A program made the translations under genes and the position numbers. Shown here one piece after another: positions 49,436 to 59,310 of a stretch of DNA of 64,000 nt. The DNA is from Photobacterium sp. DA100. GTDB lineage: Bacteria > Pseudomonadota > Gammaproteobacteria > Enterobacterales > Vibrionaceae. The DNA lies in contig NZ_CP119424.1 in the NCBI RefSeq assembly GCF_029223585.1, positions 1,488,001 to 1,552,000 on the forward strand. Reading direction: 5' to 3'. How positions within the stretch are numbered: position 1 is the first letter of the stretch; the number at the start of each line of letters is the position of its first letter. The notes beneath the pieces are model-generated. The model made no database searches and was not told the DNA's origin. It saw nothing but the letters and a program-made list of their open reading frames with translations.

Positions 49436-50023
49436 TCACTCAATCAGCTCTGCTTTTTTGTCGTTGATAGCCAGGGTACGAATCGGCTTTGCCGGTGAGC
49501 CGACACATACGGTATTCGCAGGCAGATCTTTTGTTACCACACTCCCGGCACCGACAACAACGTTATCGCCAATGGTAACGCCCGGACAAACGGTCACATT
49601 GGCCCCAATCCATACATCACTACCGATAGTGATCGCCTTGGCAAACTCCTCGCCAGAAGCTCGCTCGACCGGGTCAAGCGGGTGACCAGCCGTCGCAATC
49701 ACCACCCCAGGTGCCAACAAGCAGTTGTCACCAATGTGAATCGGCGCGCAGTCCAAAATGGTACACCCATGGTTGGCATAAAAGCCCTTCCCCACTTTGA
49801 GGTTGTAACCATAGTCACAGTTAAACGGCGACTCTATCCATGCATCGGTCTCCTTGCCCAACAGCTCATTAATTAACGCCTGGCGAGCGTCTTTATCTGT
49901 AGGGCATGTTTGGTTCAGCGCGAAGCAAAGCTTCTTTGCTTTTTGGCGGTCTGCGACAAGCTCTTCATCCCACGCTTGATACATCTCACCAGAGATCATC
50001 TTCTGTTTTTCTGTTAACGCCAT
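49436..50023 (-). CDS. maa: Maltose O-acetyltransferase-type enzyme
   Basis: A 195-residue left-handed beta-helix acetyltransferase of the Maa/LacA/NodL group. The N-terminal MISGEMYQAWDEEL and the catalytic His in ATAGHPLDPVERAS are diagnostic, and hexapeptide repeats (IGSDVWIGANVTVCPGVTIG) fill the C-terminal half. It acetylates maltose or related sugars with acetyl-CoA. A TGGGAA-N2-TTCCCA palindrome about 140 bp upstream is shared with the LamB-family porin promoter, so the two may belong to one regulon. Confidence 0.92.
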   Translation of the reverse strand: MALTEKQKMISGEMYQAWDEELVADRQKAKKLCFALNQTCPTDKDARQALINELLGKETDAWIESPFNCDYGYNLKVGKGFYANHGCTILDCAPIHIGDNCLLAPGVVIATAGHPLDPVERASGEEFAKAITIGSDVWIGANVTVCPGVTIGDNVVVGAGSVVTKDLPANTVCVGSPAKPIRTLAINDKKAELIE

Positions 50024-50163
50024 GATTGGATCTGCACCTCATCAATCCGGCAATGCCGGCTAAAATAGAAGCCGATATTATTCCCTAGCGCTTTGGCTAT
50101 TGCTCTTGTTACGCAGGTTTTCGTTGCCAAAAACTCGTGCAGATCACATTCGGCGTTAACATT

Positions 50164-50177
50164 TGGGAAAGTTCCCA
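50164..50177. promoter_or_regulatory. Palindromic operator TGGGAAAGTTCCCA upstream of maa
   Basis: Same 6-bp arms as the two sites at 1151-1164 and 1207-1220, with centre AG in place of CA. It lies about 140 bp upstream of the maa start. Confidence 0.5.
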
Positions 50178-50499
50178 CACCAAGCAAAAACTACGTCAAT
50201 ACCCAACCAGAATCCATTCACTGTACAACTGACTCAAGCAGCCGGAGCAGCAAGCTACTATTCTCGCCTCAAAGAGGCCATCGATAGCCTCCCGCTTCAT
50301 AGTAATCGATGACAATCCCTGGCAGCCTTATTGACAGCCTGATAAAGAATGTTGAAGAACGTGAACTCAGGCACGTTTTATGGAAAAGCAATTCCAATGA
50401 AATCACTGACTTTTTTATTCTTTTTTTGAAGTGTGCCTAGTTTTATTGACACTTTGCATGACAAAAGTCAAAGCCCGAAAATTCATTTCTGCATTCTTC

Positions 50500-50535
50500 A
50501 AATTAAGAAAAAAAGATGCTCGTTTTTCTTAATTT
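50500..50535. promoter_or_regulatory. 13-bp inverted repeat upstream of the permease
   Basis: AAATTAAGAAAAA-N10-TTTTTCTTAATTT, perfect arms, about 170 bp before the permease start. Possible regulator-binding site, or a weak hairpin in the leader. Confidence 0.4.
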
Positions 50536-50705
50536 TGGCAAAAAGTGAGAATGTTTTTCTCCACAAGCTAGCACTATTATGCCTGCACAAAAGTTTCAAC
50601 TAACATGGGCTGATTAAATGGTTGATGCTGCACTTCAATCTTGAGTTCCATTACATCAATCACTTAGCCCGTGCAGTAATAATAATAACCCTACATGGAG
50701 TAGCT

Positions 50706-52031
50706 ATGAACACGCAAACAGAAACCCTTACCGGTGCCGCCGAACATCTCCCTCCGCATATAAAAGCAGGTATGACCGAATCGGAGTGGAAGCAAGCCAT
50801 CAAATTCGACAGTGTGGATATCGGGTGGGTCGTCATGAGTATCGGCATGGCCATCGGGGCAGGTATCGTATTCTTGCCCGTCCAAGTCGGTATCATGGGC
50901 ATTTGGGTATTTCTCCTCTCTTCTGTCATTGGCTATCCTGCCATGTACTTGTTCCAAAAACTCTTTATCAATACCCTGGCTGAATCAAAAGAATGTACCG
51001 ATTACCCGGCAATCATTTCCGGCTACCTCGGAAAGAACTGGGGCATCGCCCTCGGTGTACTCTACTTCATCATGTTGGTGATTTGGGTGCTGGTCTATTC
51101 GCTGGCCGTTACTAACGACAGCTCTTCCTACCTCCACTCTTTCGGAATAACAGAAGGCTACCTGAATGAAAATGTCTTCTACGGTCTGGGCTTGATCTGC
51201 GTGCTATCGTTCATTGGCAGCAAAGGTGAGAAGCTGCTGTTTAAACTGTCCGGCTTCATGGCTGTCACCGTACTATCGCTGGTTGCCGTGATGGGATTGC
51301 TACTGGTCGCTCGTTGGGATTTCAGCAATATCCCCGCCGTTGGCGAGTTCCTGCCAATGTTCAAAGATGCCATCATTACATTGCCGTTTACCCTGACCTC
51401 AATCCTGTTTATCCAGTCACTGAGCCCAATGGTGATTTCATACCGCTCTCATGAGAAATCAATTGAAGTAGCGCGCTACAAAGCCACCCGCGCCATGAAG
51501 GTCGCCTTCAGCATTCTGTTCGTGATTGTATTCTTCTTCGCTATCTCGTTTACCTTCGCCATCAGCCAAGAGCAAGCCATGGATGCGATGAACAAGAACG
51601 TGTCTGCACTTGCTATTATCGCTCATTACTATTCAGGCAGCTGGGCGACAGTGGCTGGTATCGTGATAAACATCTTTGCTGTTGTCACATCATTCTTCGG
51701 GGTGTTTCTTGCTTTCCGCGAAGCGTGTAAAGGTTTGGCAATGAACCTCTTGCTTCGCAAGTACAAGGAAGAAGAGATCAACAAGGAATGGGTAAACAAA
51801 GGCGTCATCACCTTCATTATCCTGCTAGCATGGTCTGCGATTGCCCTGAATGCCCCCATTCTGTCTTTCACTTCCATCTGTAGCCCCGTATTCGGCTTGG
51901 TTGGATGCTTGATCCCAGCATACCTTGTGTACAAAGTACCCTCACTGCACAAGTACAAGGGGGCTGCGACATACATGATTATCGCAACGGGCATCCTACT
52001 GTGTATCTCGCCTATCCTGGCCTTCATCTGA
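50706..52031 (+). CDS. HAAAP-family amino-acid permease (SdaC/TdcC/YhaO-like)
   Basis: A 441-residue inner-membrane symporter with about 11 spans. The N-terminal DIGWVVMSIGMAIGAGIVFLP signature, split by conserved glycines, and the FFGVFLAFREACKG segment are typical of the hydroxy/aromatic amino-acid permeases. E. coli members carry serine or threonine, or in YhaO's case serine; substrate here is not decided. The ATG at 50706 with GGAG 7 bp upstream is chosen over an earlier frame start. It has no catabolic partner gene next to it. Confidence 0.9.
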   Translation: MNTQTETLTGAAEHLPPHIKAGMTESEWKQAIKFDSVDIGWVVMSIGMAIGAGIVFLPVQVGIMGIWVFLLSSVIGYPAMYLFQKLFINTLAESKECTDYPAIISGYLGKNWGIALGVLYFIMLVIWVLVYSLAVTNDSSSYLHSFGITEGYLNENVFYGLGLICVLSFIGSKGEKLLFKLSGFMAVTVLSLVAVMGLLLVARWDFSNIPAVGEFLPMFKDAIITLPFTLTSILFIQSLSPMVISYRSHEKSIEVARYKATRAMKVAFSILFVIVFFFAISFTFAISQEQAMDAMNKNVSALAIIAHYYSGSWATVAGIVINIFAVVTSFFGVFLAFREACKGLAMNLLLRKYKEEEINKEWVNKGVITFIILLAWSAIALNAPILSFTSICSPVFGLVGCLIPAYLVYKVPSLHKYKGAATYMIIATGILLCISPILAFI

Positions 52032-52048
52032 TATAACCCGTGACAACA

Positions 52049-52083
52049 AGCCCACAATCGCTACTCGCCTTGTGGGCTCTTTT
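52049..52083 (+). terminator. Terminator after the amino-acid permease
   Basis: Stem AGCCCACAA / TTGTGGGCT followed by CTTTTC. Confidence 0.8.
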
Positions 52084-52521
52084 CACACCGCCCCATCACG
52101 ACACAGCTTCCAAAAATGCCAGCTCTCCTCCTCCACCCAACAAGAACAAACCGAAGTGACTCGCACAATGTAAAAATGCTTGCCTGTAACGCAGCCAGAC
52201 AAACCCCTACTTCAGCAGAAATCAAAGCCCGTTATTAGTAAATAACCTCGCAAGAAATCAAATACTCGGTTTTTTAAGCTGGAAAATGAACGTAAATGAA
52301 GTTAATCAGACCATCCCAGCAGGCCTAACTCATCATCCCCAATCACTTTATAGTTAGTGGGTTTCAAATACATTGTGCTCGCAAATAGGGCTCATCATAC
52401 CTATGACGCTCATGCACACCCTGAGTCATTTTGAGCGACACTGTCAACATCAGAAGTCACACAGGTCCAGCATGGAATAGCACAACACAGAGACTTAATT
52501 CTGAATTAAAGGAATAATGAC
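52084..52521. other. Intergenic region before the chitinase
   Basis: About 440 bp with no credible gene. It presumably holds the chitinase promoter. I found no convincing operator or hairpin in it. Confidence 0.5.
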
Positions 52522-53958
52522 ATGTTGAAAAAGAACACTCTCGTTGCCCTGATAGGCTGCGCGATGACCGCCAGCAGCTTTGCTATGACTATCGAGCCGG
52601 ATCCGAATACCCCAGGAGGCTATCTTGTCTTGCGCGCCGATGTACTGGCCACAGAGCAAGCTAAAACGGCTGATCCCATGTATGACATCTGGGCCAAGGC
52701 TCTGACTACCCTGCCCAATGACAAGGTGGAGGCCATCCTACCGGGCTTGGCTTCGAACCCGGCCAATGTGATCCGCGCCGAGAAAGTTTTTCCGGAAACT
52801 GAGTGGCACTACCTCACCCAGATGGCTGCCCCAGAATACACCTATACCCGATTCCTTCGAGCTATCGGTAAATTTCCAGCATTCTGTGGTGATTACACCG
52901 ACGGGCGCGACGCCGACGCCATCTGCAAGAAGTCCATCATAACGGCATTCGCCCACTTTGCTCAGGAGACCGGCGGGCATATCGCCGTCGATAATACCTG
53001 GGATAACCCGCTCGGGCTGGAAGAATGGCAGCAAGCACTTGTGCATGTCCGCGAAATGGGATGGTCGGAAGGGCAACCGGGCTATACCACCGGCTGTGGC
53101 CAGAATGACTGGCAAAATAAAAAATGGCCATGCGCCGAGAACCAGGGTTACTTTGGCCGCGGTGCCAAGCAGTTGTCCTATCACTTCAACTATGGTGCCT
53201 TCTCTGAAGTCATGTTCGACGGCGATGCGACCGTACTACTCAATAACCCCGGCCTCGTCGCAGATTCCTGGCTTAACTTGGCTTCTGCCATCTGGTTCTT
53301 CATGACACCCCAGGCCCCTAAGCCTGCCATGCTCCATGTGATCGACCGGACATGGGTGCCTTCGCAGCGCGAGATCGATGCTGGCATCGGCTATGGATTT
53401 GGTACCACCATCAACATCATCAATGGCGGGATAGAGTGTGGCGAGCATAATGCTGATAAGGGGCAACCGGTAAACCGCATCCGTTACTGGGAAGGGCTAT
53501 CCAACCACTATCAAATCGAAGTCCCCGCCGATGAGAAGAACACCTGCTGGCAACAAACTCCGTATGCCAGCTTGAACCTTCAAGGGGCAACCGATGTCCT
53601 TTATACCAACTGGGACGGTGACTGGACTTATCATGCCGACCGCCCTGGTGGCGTATCGTTCGAGTGTAAGCTGGTAGGCTACCAGACGGCTTACTCTGCT
53701 TTGGTTGAAGGGGATTACGAACTGTGCGTCTCCAACTTCTATGAGTCACACGCTAACTGGCCGGCAGTGAAGATTGTAGATCAACTGGACCCCGTTGATC
53801 CGCCGGAGCCACCTGTCGATGGCGACTTCCCTGCCTGGGATGTCACCAAAGTCTATCTGACCGGCGACAAAGTCAGCTACAAAGGCGCTAACTATGAAGC
53901 GAAATGGTGGTCTCAGGGCAACGAGCCGACCCAAGGCGATCCTTGGAAGCAGATTTAA
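52522..53958 (+). CDS. Secreted GH19 chitinase with C-terminal chitin-binding module
   Basis: A 478-residue enzyme. A signal peptide (about 21 residues, SSFA) is followed by a GH19 catalytic domain (about 60-345). The catalytic Glu lies in FAHFAQETGGH, and the substrate loop reads YFGRGAKQLSYHFNYG. A Pro-rich linker (DPVDPPEPPVDG) leads to a CBM5/12 module (FPAWDVTKVYLTGDKVSYKG, then W-rich WWSQGNEP and PWKQI). It cleaves chitin outside the cell. Cysteines in the middle may form disulfides. Strong terminator downstream. Confidence 0.93.
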   Translation: MLKKNTLVALIGCAMTASSFAMTIEPDPNTPGGYLVLRADVLATEQAKTADPMYDIWAKALTTLPNDKVEAILPGLASNPANVIRAEKVFPETEWHYLTQMAAPEYTYTRFLRAIGKFPAFCGDYTDGRDADAICKKSIITAFAHFAQETGGHIAVDNTWDNPLGLEEWQQALVHVREMGWSEGQPGYTTGCGQNDWQNKKWPCAENQGYFGRGAKQLSYHFNYGAFSEVMFDGDATVLLNNPGLVADSWLNLASAIWFFMTPQAPKPAMLHVIDRTWVPSQREIDAGIGYGFGTTINIINGGIECGEHNADKGQPVNRIRYWEGLSNHYQIEVPADEKNTCWQQTPYASLNLQGATDVLYTNWDGDWTYHADRPGGVSFECKLVGYQTAYSALVEGDYELCVSNFYESHANWPAVKIVDQLDPVDPPEPPVDGDFPAWDVTKVYLTGDKVSYKGANYEAKWWSQGNEPTQGDPWKQI

Positions 53959-53978
53959 TTTTCAGTCTCAGCTCAAAC

Positions 53979-54003
53979 AAACGCCCACCAACCGGTGGGC
54001 GTT
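53979..54003. terminator. Bidirectional terminator between chitinase and ridA
   Basis: Stem ACGCCCACC / GGTGGGCGT flanked by AAA and TTT; between convergent genes. Confidence 0.8.
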
Positions 54004-54032
54004 TCAATGCAAGTTGGCGCTACATAAGAGGA

Positions 54033-54410
54033 TTACCCCTTCACAGCGATCACTTCAATTTCTACTTTCGCATCAAGTGGCAGGCGAGCCACTTCCACAC
54101 AGCTACGGGCTGGGCAGTTTTCACCAAAAAATGCCGCGTAAACTTCATTGACCGTTGCAAAATCGTTCAAATCCTTGACAAACACAGTCGCCTTCACGAT
54201 ATCCGCTTTAGTCATTCCGGCTTCGTTCACAATGGCTTCCACATTGGCCAGTGACTGTTTAGCCTGTGCTGCTACATCTTCTGGCATGGTGTTTGTTTCT
54301 GGATTCAAAGGAAGTTGGCCCGAGGTGATCAGCATATTGCCGAAGTGCTTACCTTGTACATATGGGCCAACAGCCGCTGGGGCATTCACGGTATTGATTG
54401 TTTGAGTCAT
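54033..54410 (-). CDS. ridA: RidA family enamine/imine deaminase
   Basis: A 125-residue YjgF/YER057c/UK114-fold protein. It hydrolyses reactive 2-aminoacrylate formed by PLP enzymes. Family motifs are APAAVGPYVQGKHFG, TSGQLPLNPET, and the substrate Arg in PARSCVEVARLP. AAAGGAAAATACG precedes the ATG. It may be cytoplasmic and general, since no PLP enzyme is adjacent; the LysR gene upstream is on the same strand but 180 bp away. Confidence 0.95.
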   Translation of the reverse strand: MTQTINTVNAPAAVGPYVQGKHFGNMLITSGQLPLNPETNTMPEDVAAQAKQSLANVEAIVNEAGMTKADIVKATVFVKDLNDFATVNEVYAAFFGENCPARSCVEVARLPLDAKVEIEVIAVKG

Positions 54411-54592
54411 CGTATTTTCCTTTTTGCGGTACTGGACTTAGTAAACATCAGTGGCGTCTTCACTAAGCCCTCATCTTGGATAGAAATATACCCAGCAACC
54501 AGGAGAATTTGTTTTCTTTGTTCTCTGCAAATTGTTTGAAAAGTGGAATATTTTTCTCCTACTAATCGTAACGCGTTAATTGCTATTCACTG

Positions 54593-55489
54593 TTAGGCCG
54601 CCCCAAATTGCGTTCGAAACCAGTTTCTCAAAGTAAGCACACTCTCTTCTCTGAGCTTTTCCGGCAAACAGACAAAATAGAATTCCTGATGAGGGTTCAA
54701 TACCGGTTCGCCAACCTGTACCAGCATATTGTGCTTGATGTCATCCCGCACGAACTGTTTGTGGGTGATCAAGACCCCTAACCTTCTTATTGTTGCCTGT
54801 ACCGCTTGCACCGAAGCGCTAAAGGTTAAGTTTTTCTGTTGGCTTGGCACCGCTAACTGATGGTGTTCACACCACACTTGCCAGTCATTTTGCCGACGTG
54901 GATTGGTCGCAAAAATAGCCGGGTATTTCGCCAATAGCTGTTGGGGCGTTGCCTGTTGGTTTCCTTCCAACAGGTGCGGGCTGCACACCATAATGAGTTC
55001 ATCGTCACCCAGCTTTTCACAGTAATAGTCCTGCCACTCATCGGTCGTGCCGTGGAGCAAAGCCACATCAACCCCCTCCCTCTCCAAGTCAAAGGCATGG
55101 ATGATGTTGGAAATACGGATATCAATATGCGGAGCGTATACGTTGAAGTCAGGAACGCGGGGGATCCACCAATGCAGCGCCAGGGAGTTGACCATATTCA
55201 AGGTAATACGATTACCTTGTGGCTTACGGGCAATCGCCTCACTGGCTTCGACAATCTGAGCCAAGGCTGGTGCGACTTTGCGGTAATACTTGCGCCCCAC
55301 CGAGTTGAGCTCTACCCGCCGCCCGACCCGACGGAACAAACTTACATCAAGCTGAGCTTCCAAAGCCTTTATCGCTTGGCTAACGGCTGAATGACTAACA
55401 CTCAATAACTCGGCAGCTTCCGTCATACTGCCGGTTTCTGCGACAGCGACAAATGCATAAATTGATTTTAGGGGAACCAGCTTTCTCAT
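54593..55489 (-). CDS. LysR-family regulator (GcvA-like group)
   Basis: A 298-residue protein with helix-turn-helix (YAFVAVAETGSMTEAAELLS then HSAVSQAIKALEAQLDVSLF) and a GcvA-type effector domain (GVDVALLHGT, WQVWCEHH). It is divergent from the EamA transporter gene, which it probably controls; ridA lies downstream in the same direction. Confidence 0.9.
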   Translation of the reverse strand: MRKLVPLKSIYAFVAVAETGSMTEAAELLSVSHSAVSQAIKALEAQLDVSLFRRVGRRVELNSVGRKYYRKVAPALAQIVEASEAIARKPQGNRITLNMVNSLALHWWIPRVPDFNVYAPHIDIRISNIIHAFDLEREGVDVALLHGTTDEWQDYYCEKLGDDELIMVCSPHLLEGNQQATPQQLLAKYPAIFATNPRRQNDWQVWCEHHQLAVPSQQKNLTFSASVQAVQATIRRLGVLITHKQFVRDDIKHNMLVQVGEPVLNPHQEFYFVCLPEKLREESVLTLRNWFRTQFGAA

Positions 55490-55669
55490 ATGTAAGTTTT
55501 TCTAACAATTTCAGTCAGTATTACTCGCTTTTTTCCATCGTACAAGCAACCTAAAATCAAACCATATAAAGCCCTGGCGCAGTTCCAGTACTCAAAGGCA
55601 TTCATGGCCAAAACCAGCCCTACCAGTAAAAAATACTGCCCTTTTTATTTAGAATTGGAGAACAAACAC

Positions 55670-56584
55670 ATGCCCACAGACCTCAGGCCTGTTCTTTTCA
55701 TGCTGATCTCTACTTTGAGTCTGTCGCTCAATGGCCTAATGGGAAAATTACTGACTGACAGTTTCAGCATCGAAGTGCTCGGTTTCCTGAGATTCTTCCT
55801 TCCCGCTACAATCATGCTCTTGATGCTTAAAGCATCCGGCTGGGTTGTTCCTAATAAACACAATAGCCGTCCCATTATCATTCGTGCTCTGTGCGTAGTC
55901 GGTAGCCAGCTCTGTTTTCTGGCAACGTTGAACAATTTGACCTTGGTTGAAAGTGTGGTGCTATTCAGTACCGGGCCATTATTTATTCCAGTGTTAGAAA
56001 AACTGATGTATCGCACGCCTATTCAGGGTATCACTTTAATGTGTCTGACAATGACATTTTGCGGTGTACTGCTTCAGGCCGGAAATCCAGCAGGAATAGA
56101 ATTACGGCCTGAGCTGCTCGTTGGCCTGGCTGCCGGTGGGTTCAATGCCCTCTCTCAAGTAACCTTGTTCAAGGGAGCTAAATCGGATTTGCCACCAGCG
56201 GCCCTTAATGGATGGTGCTTTATGCTGGCAGCATTCATCATACTCCCTGTCGCCACTATCAAGGTTTTCTCCGCTGGTAGCCTGCTGGTTGCCTCCAACC
56301 CTTTTGACAGCAATACGCTGATGGTACTACTCGCAACACTGGCAATTAGCATAGTCAGTACCCAAATGTTTCGCGCCAAAGCCTATAAGCTGGCCTTCTC
56401 TGGCTCCCAGTTGGCACCTCTGATTTTCACCAATTTGTTGTTTGCACTCATTTGGCAAGTGAGCTTTTTTGATGAAACCCTCAGCATAAATAAGGTGGCA
56501 GGAATTAGCCTCATCGCTCTGGCGACGGCCATCAATACCTTTGCCCCCAAATGGCTCCAGCAACACCGAGCAGCCGCTCACTAG
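55670..56584 (+). CDS. EamA/DMT-family transporter
   Basis: A 304-residue membrane protein with about ten spans in two EamA repeats (LISTLSLSLNGLMGKLLTDS; VVLFSTGPLFIPVLEKL at the end of the first half; SGSQLAPLIFTNLLFALIW in the second). DMT members export amino acids, nucleosides or other metabolites. The ATG at 55670 (GGAG 9 bp upstream) is preferred over 55604, whose extra residues are polar. Divergent LysR gene is the likely regulator. Confidence 0.87.
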   Translation: MPTDLRPVLFMLISTLSLSLNGLMGKLLTDSFSIEVLGFLRFFLPATIMLLMLKASGWVVPNKHNSRPIIIRALCVVGSQLCFLATLNNLTLVESVVLFSTGPLFIPVLEKLMYRTPIQGITLMCLTMTFCGVLLQAGNPAGIELRPELLVGLAAGGFNALSQVTLFKGAKSDLPPAALNGWCFMLAAFIILPVATIKVFSAGSLLVASNPFDSNTLMVLLATLAISIVSTQMFRAKAYKLAFSGSQLAPLIFTNLLFALIWQVSFFDETLSINKVAGISLIALATAINTFAPKWLQQHRAAAH

Positions 56585-56616
56585 AAAAATCCCCGGCAGG
56601 TACACTCCCGGGGATT
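56585..56616 (-). terminator. Terminator of the SBF-family transporter gene
   Basis: Stem AATCCCCGG / CCGGGGATT with TTTTTC on the minus strand; may also stop the EamA transcript. Confidence 0.75.
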
Positions 56617-56630
56617 GCCAGTGCGAGCCA

Positions 56631-57659
56631 TTATCTCACTTTAGCTGGTTGAGAAGCCGCCTGCACTTCATCACTGGCCTTGGCGTAGCGATTAGCCAGA
56701 ATGGCACAGTAGAAGATCTGGATTTGGTGGTAGAACATAATCGGCAGCAGCATCATACCCAGCATAGGGTTGGCACCAAAAATCACTTTCGCCATCGGCA
56801 CCCCGGCTGCCAAGGTTTTCTTGGTACCACAAAACACAGCGGCAATTTCATCTTCCCGGCTAAAACCGGCCTTGCGGGCAATCCACTGCATGCTATGCAC
56901 CACCACCAACAAGATTAACGTGGCTGCTAACAGCGTCATGGCCAAAGTACTAAAGGCAAAATCTGTCCAGATACCGTCCTTGACTGAATCGCTGAAGGCG
57001 TTGAAAACGATAAGCAGGATCACCCACTTGTCGATTTTGTTGATGACTGCCTTGCGCTTTTCCAAGAAGCGAAGCAGTACCGGGCGCAGCAACTGGCCGA
57101 CAATCATTGGCAGCAGCAGCATGGACGAAATCGATACCACGGTATCAACAACGTCCATCTCGACCCCATCCATCCCCATAAACCACTGGATCAATAACGG
57201 CGTGATCAATACCCCCAGCACACTGGACAAAGATGCGTTGAAGATTGCCCCCGGGACATTGCCTTTCGCGGCGCTGGTCATGGCAACCGAGGAAGAAATC
57301 GTGCTCGGCAGGACAAACAGGTAGCAAAAGCCAAAGGCCAGCGCCGCCGGCATCAAGGCATGGAAGATATTGCCGAAAATCAGCCAGAGCAGAGGGTAAG
57401 CGACAAAGGTTGCGCTCTGAACGAAGATATGCAGCTTCCAGTTGGTGATACCCGCCCTGATCGCCTGCGGCGACAGGCCAATACCATGGAGGAAAAAGAT
57501 AACGGCAATCCCCACGGCGGTCACTTTATCCAAATGGAGTACCCCACCCGACTGCCCGACCGAGGGCATCACTGCAGCGAGCGCCACCGCAATCAGCATT
57601 CCCGTTAGAAACCATTCTTTTCTAAAGTAATTTATTACTTGTTCAATCACTTGACTCAC
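56631..57659 (-). CDS. SBF-like (YfeH-type) bile-acid:sodium symporter family protein
   Basis: A 342-residue protein with about nine spans and the core motifs of PF13593: VIFFLHGIGLSPQAI, FVLPSTISSSVAMTSAAKGN, GAIFNASLSSVLGVLITPLL and CGTKKTLAAGVPMAKVIFG. Substrate is unknown; members move organic anions with sodium. Divergent from an AraC regulator, which probably controls it. Confidence 0.9.
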   Translation of the reverse strand: MSQVIEQVINYFRKEWFLTGMLIAVALAAVMPSVGQSGGVLHLDKVTAVGIAVIFFLHGIGLSPQAIRAGITNWKLHIFVQSATFVAYPLLWLIFGNIFHALMPAALAFGFCYLFVLPSTISSSVAMTSAAKGNVPGAIFNASLSSVLGVLITPLLIQWFMGMDGVEMDVVDTVVSISSMLLLPMIVGQLLRPVLLRFLEKRKAVINKIDKWVILLIVFNAFSDSVKDGIWTDFAFSTLAMTLLAATLILLVVVHSMQWIARKAGFSREDEIAAVFCGTKKTLAAGVPMAKVIFGANPMLGMMLLPIMFYHQIQIFYCAILANRYAKASDEVQAASQPAKVR

Positions 57660-57848
57660 CTTTCATACCAAACTTCAACCTTCCCCACCTCAGCGAGATT
57701 GATGTGGCAACATGCCATCGGTTGGCAACTGTACGGTAATAGGATACGCTGGTCATGATTTCCTGCTATCGCAAATAAGATAACTTTTATCGGTAACAGG
57801 ACAAAGCAACCTAAATTTTTATTCGCCAACCAAGATGGAAGGCTCGGC

Positions 57849-58655
57849 ATGAGCAAGCAGACAAGCATCAAACTCCAGAGGCAGTACCGGCCAGTACCTT
57901 CGCTATCGGCACTTCCCCGCCCGGTCTATGCCCGTGTCGAAAACTGGCAGCAGTCGGGCAGCCAGACCCACTGGCATAGCCATGACTGGGGGCAATGGTC
58001 TTATGCCGTTGAAGGCATGCTCATCGTCCATACCCAGCAAGGCCAATATGTTGCTCCGCCACAGTTTGCGATTTGGATCCCCGAGGGAATCGAGCACAAA
58101 GTGATTTCCAACGGCGCCGCGCAAATGCGCAGCCTGTATATCGAGACCAGTTCGCTCGCCGAAATAGAGTGGCGCAGTCCTAGGGTGTGCAGTATTACAC
58201 CTTTGGTCCGTGAACTGACTCTCCAGTTCTGCACTCTTCCGGCCAATTATGATTGTGGCGGTGCTGATGGCCGATTGGCACAGGTGCTGATCGACCAAAT
58301 TGCCTGTCTGCCACCCGCATCGACCCAATTAACCATGCCCAGCGATAAGCGACTTACTACGCTTTCCGAGCACCTCCAGCAGCACCCAGAAGAGCCAAGG
58401 GACATCGAGCAGCTCGGCGAGCTCGTTGGTTTGTCAGGACGAAGTGTCAGCCGGCTATTCAAGCAGCAAACCGGACTGACCTTCCAGCAGTGGCGCCAGA
58501 GGGCGAGACTGTTAGAAGCATTGAACAAGCTGGAGTCGGGCCATGCCGTCACCCGCGTCGCCCTAGAATGTGGTTACGACTCCGTGTCTGCGTTTGTTTC
58601 TATATTCAAAAAACAATTTGGTGTGACCCCGGGAAAATACCTGCGCCGAGAATAA
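57849..58655 (+). CDS. AraC-family regulator with cupin sensor
   Basis: A 268-residue protein. The N-terminal cupin has THWHSHDWGQWSYAVEGMLIV and IPEGIEHKVIS (metal or ligand pocket). The C-terminal double helix-turn-helix is in the AraC style (LSGRSVSRLFKQQTGLTFQQ, CGYDSVSAFVSIFKKQFGVT). Length is normal for cupin-type AraC proteins. It is divergent from the SBF transporter gene. Confidence 0.92.
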   Translation: MSKQTSIKLQRQYRPVPSLSALPRPVYARVENWQQSGSQTHWHSHDWGQWSYAVEGMLIVHTQQGQYVAPPQFAIWIPEGIEHKVISNGAAQMRSLYIETSSLAEIEWRSPRVCSITPLVRELTLQFCTLPANYDCGGADGRLAQVLIDQIACLPPASTQLTMPSDKRLTTLSEHLQQHPEEPRDIEQLGELVGLSGRSVSRLFKQQTGLTFQQWRQRARLLEALNKLESGHAVTRVALECGYDSVSAFVSIFKKQFGVTPGKYLRRE

Positions 58656-58745
58656 CGATTCGCTCGCGGCCATTGCGGCAGCCAACTAGTGCAAACACGC
58701 TATTCGTATTAGTCTTTAAAGACCTTACAGTAAAAGGCGCTGACA

Positions 58746-59243
58746 ATGACGACCAGCAAGGAAATCCATTGGCCTGAATATTACCACCCAAAGAATGCGC
58801 AATTGCATGTCAGAAACAAAACGCTCATTTCCGCCGAGGCCGAAACCATCTGGTCATGTCTCATCCATGCCCCATGCTGGCCGCAATGGGGACGAGCCCA
58901 AACCTCGGTTCAGATCCTCAATGGCGATGGTGTGGAGCTGCACAAGGGCACAATCTTTCGCTGGAAAGCCCGCACCCTGCACTTTGATTGTACGGTGGTA
59001 GAGTATCTCCCCCATAAGCGGATCGCCTGGAAAGGCAAATGCGGTGATGTCGACATGTACCATGCTTGGCTGCTGGAGCCCACCGACAAGGGCTGCCTTA
59101 TCTTGACTGAGTCGACCCAACGCGGCGGCATGACTTGGCTGACCAAGTTTTTCACCAGCCGCAATATCCATTCCTACCACCGCAGATGGCTGGATGAACT
59201 CAAGCAGCAACCAGAGTGCAAAAAACACAAAAAACAAGACTAA
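58746..59243 (+). CDS. SRPBCC-fold (polyketide-cyclase/START-like) protein
   Basis: A 165-residue protein. The pattern LISAEAETIWSCLIHAPCWP followed by W-rich strands (GTIFRWKARTLHFDC) and a KRIAWKGK turn is that of SRPBCC/Bet-v1-like small lipid- or polyketide-binding proteins. A C-terminal helix and KKHKKQD tail follow. AAAGGCG lies upstream. It follows the AraC gene by 90 bp on the same strand, with its own function unknown. Confidence 0.78.
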   Translation: MTTSKEIHWPEYYHPKNAQLHVRNKTLISAEAETIWSCLIHAPCWPQWGRAQTSVQILNGDGVELHKGTIFRWKARTLHFDCTVVEYLPHKRIAWKGKCGDVDMYHAWLLEPTDKGCLILTESTQRGGMTWLTKFFTSRNIHSYHRRWLDELKQQPECKKHKKQD

Positions 59244-59310
59244 CAATGGCCGAGATACACAAACTCGATATTGAATAGCAGCCGTCTGAGTTTAATCCAG
59301 AGAAGGTTTG

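Larger units (their letters stand above)
50024..50705. other. Divergent intergenic region maa / amino-acid permease
   Basis: About 680 bp with no credible gene. It contains the TGGGAA-N2-TTCCCA palindrome (50164-50177) and a 13-bp inverted repeat (50500-50535). The part nearest the permease is AT-rich. Confidence 0.6.

Noticed and set aside
50093..50287. Short frame in the maa/permease gap
   Set aside because: No ribosome-binding site, unlikely composition, and it spans the TGGGAAAGTTCCCA operator.
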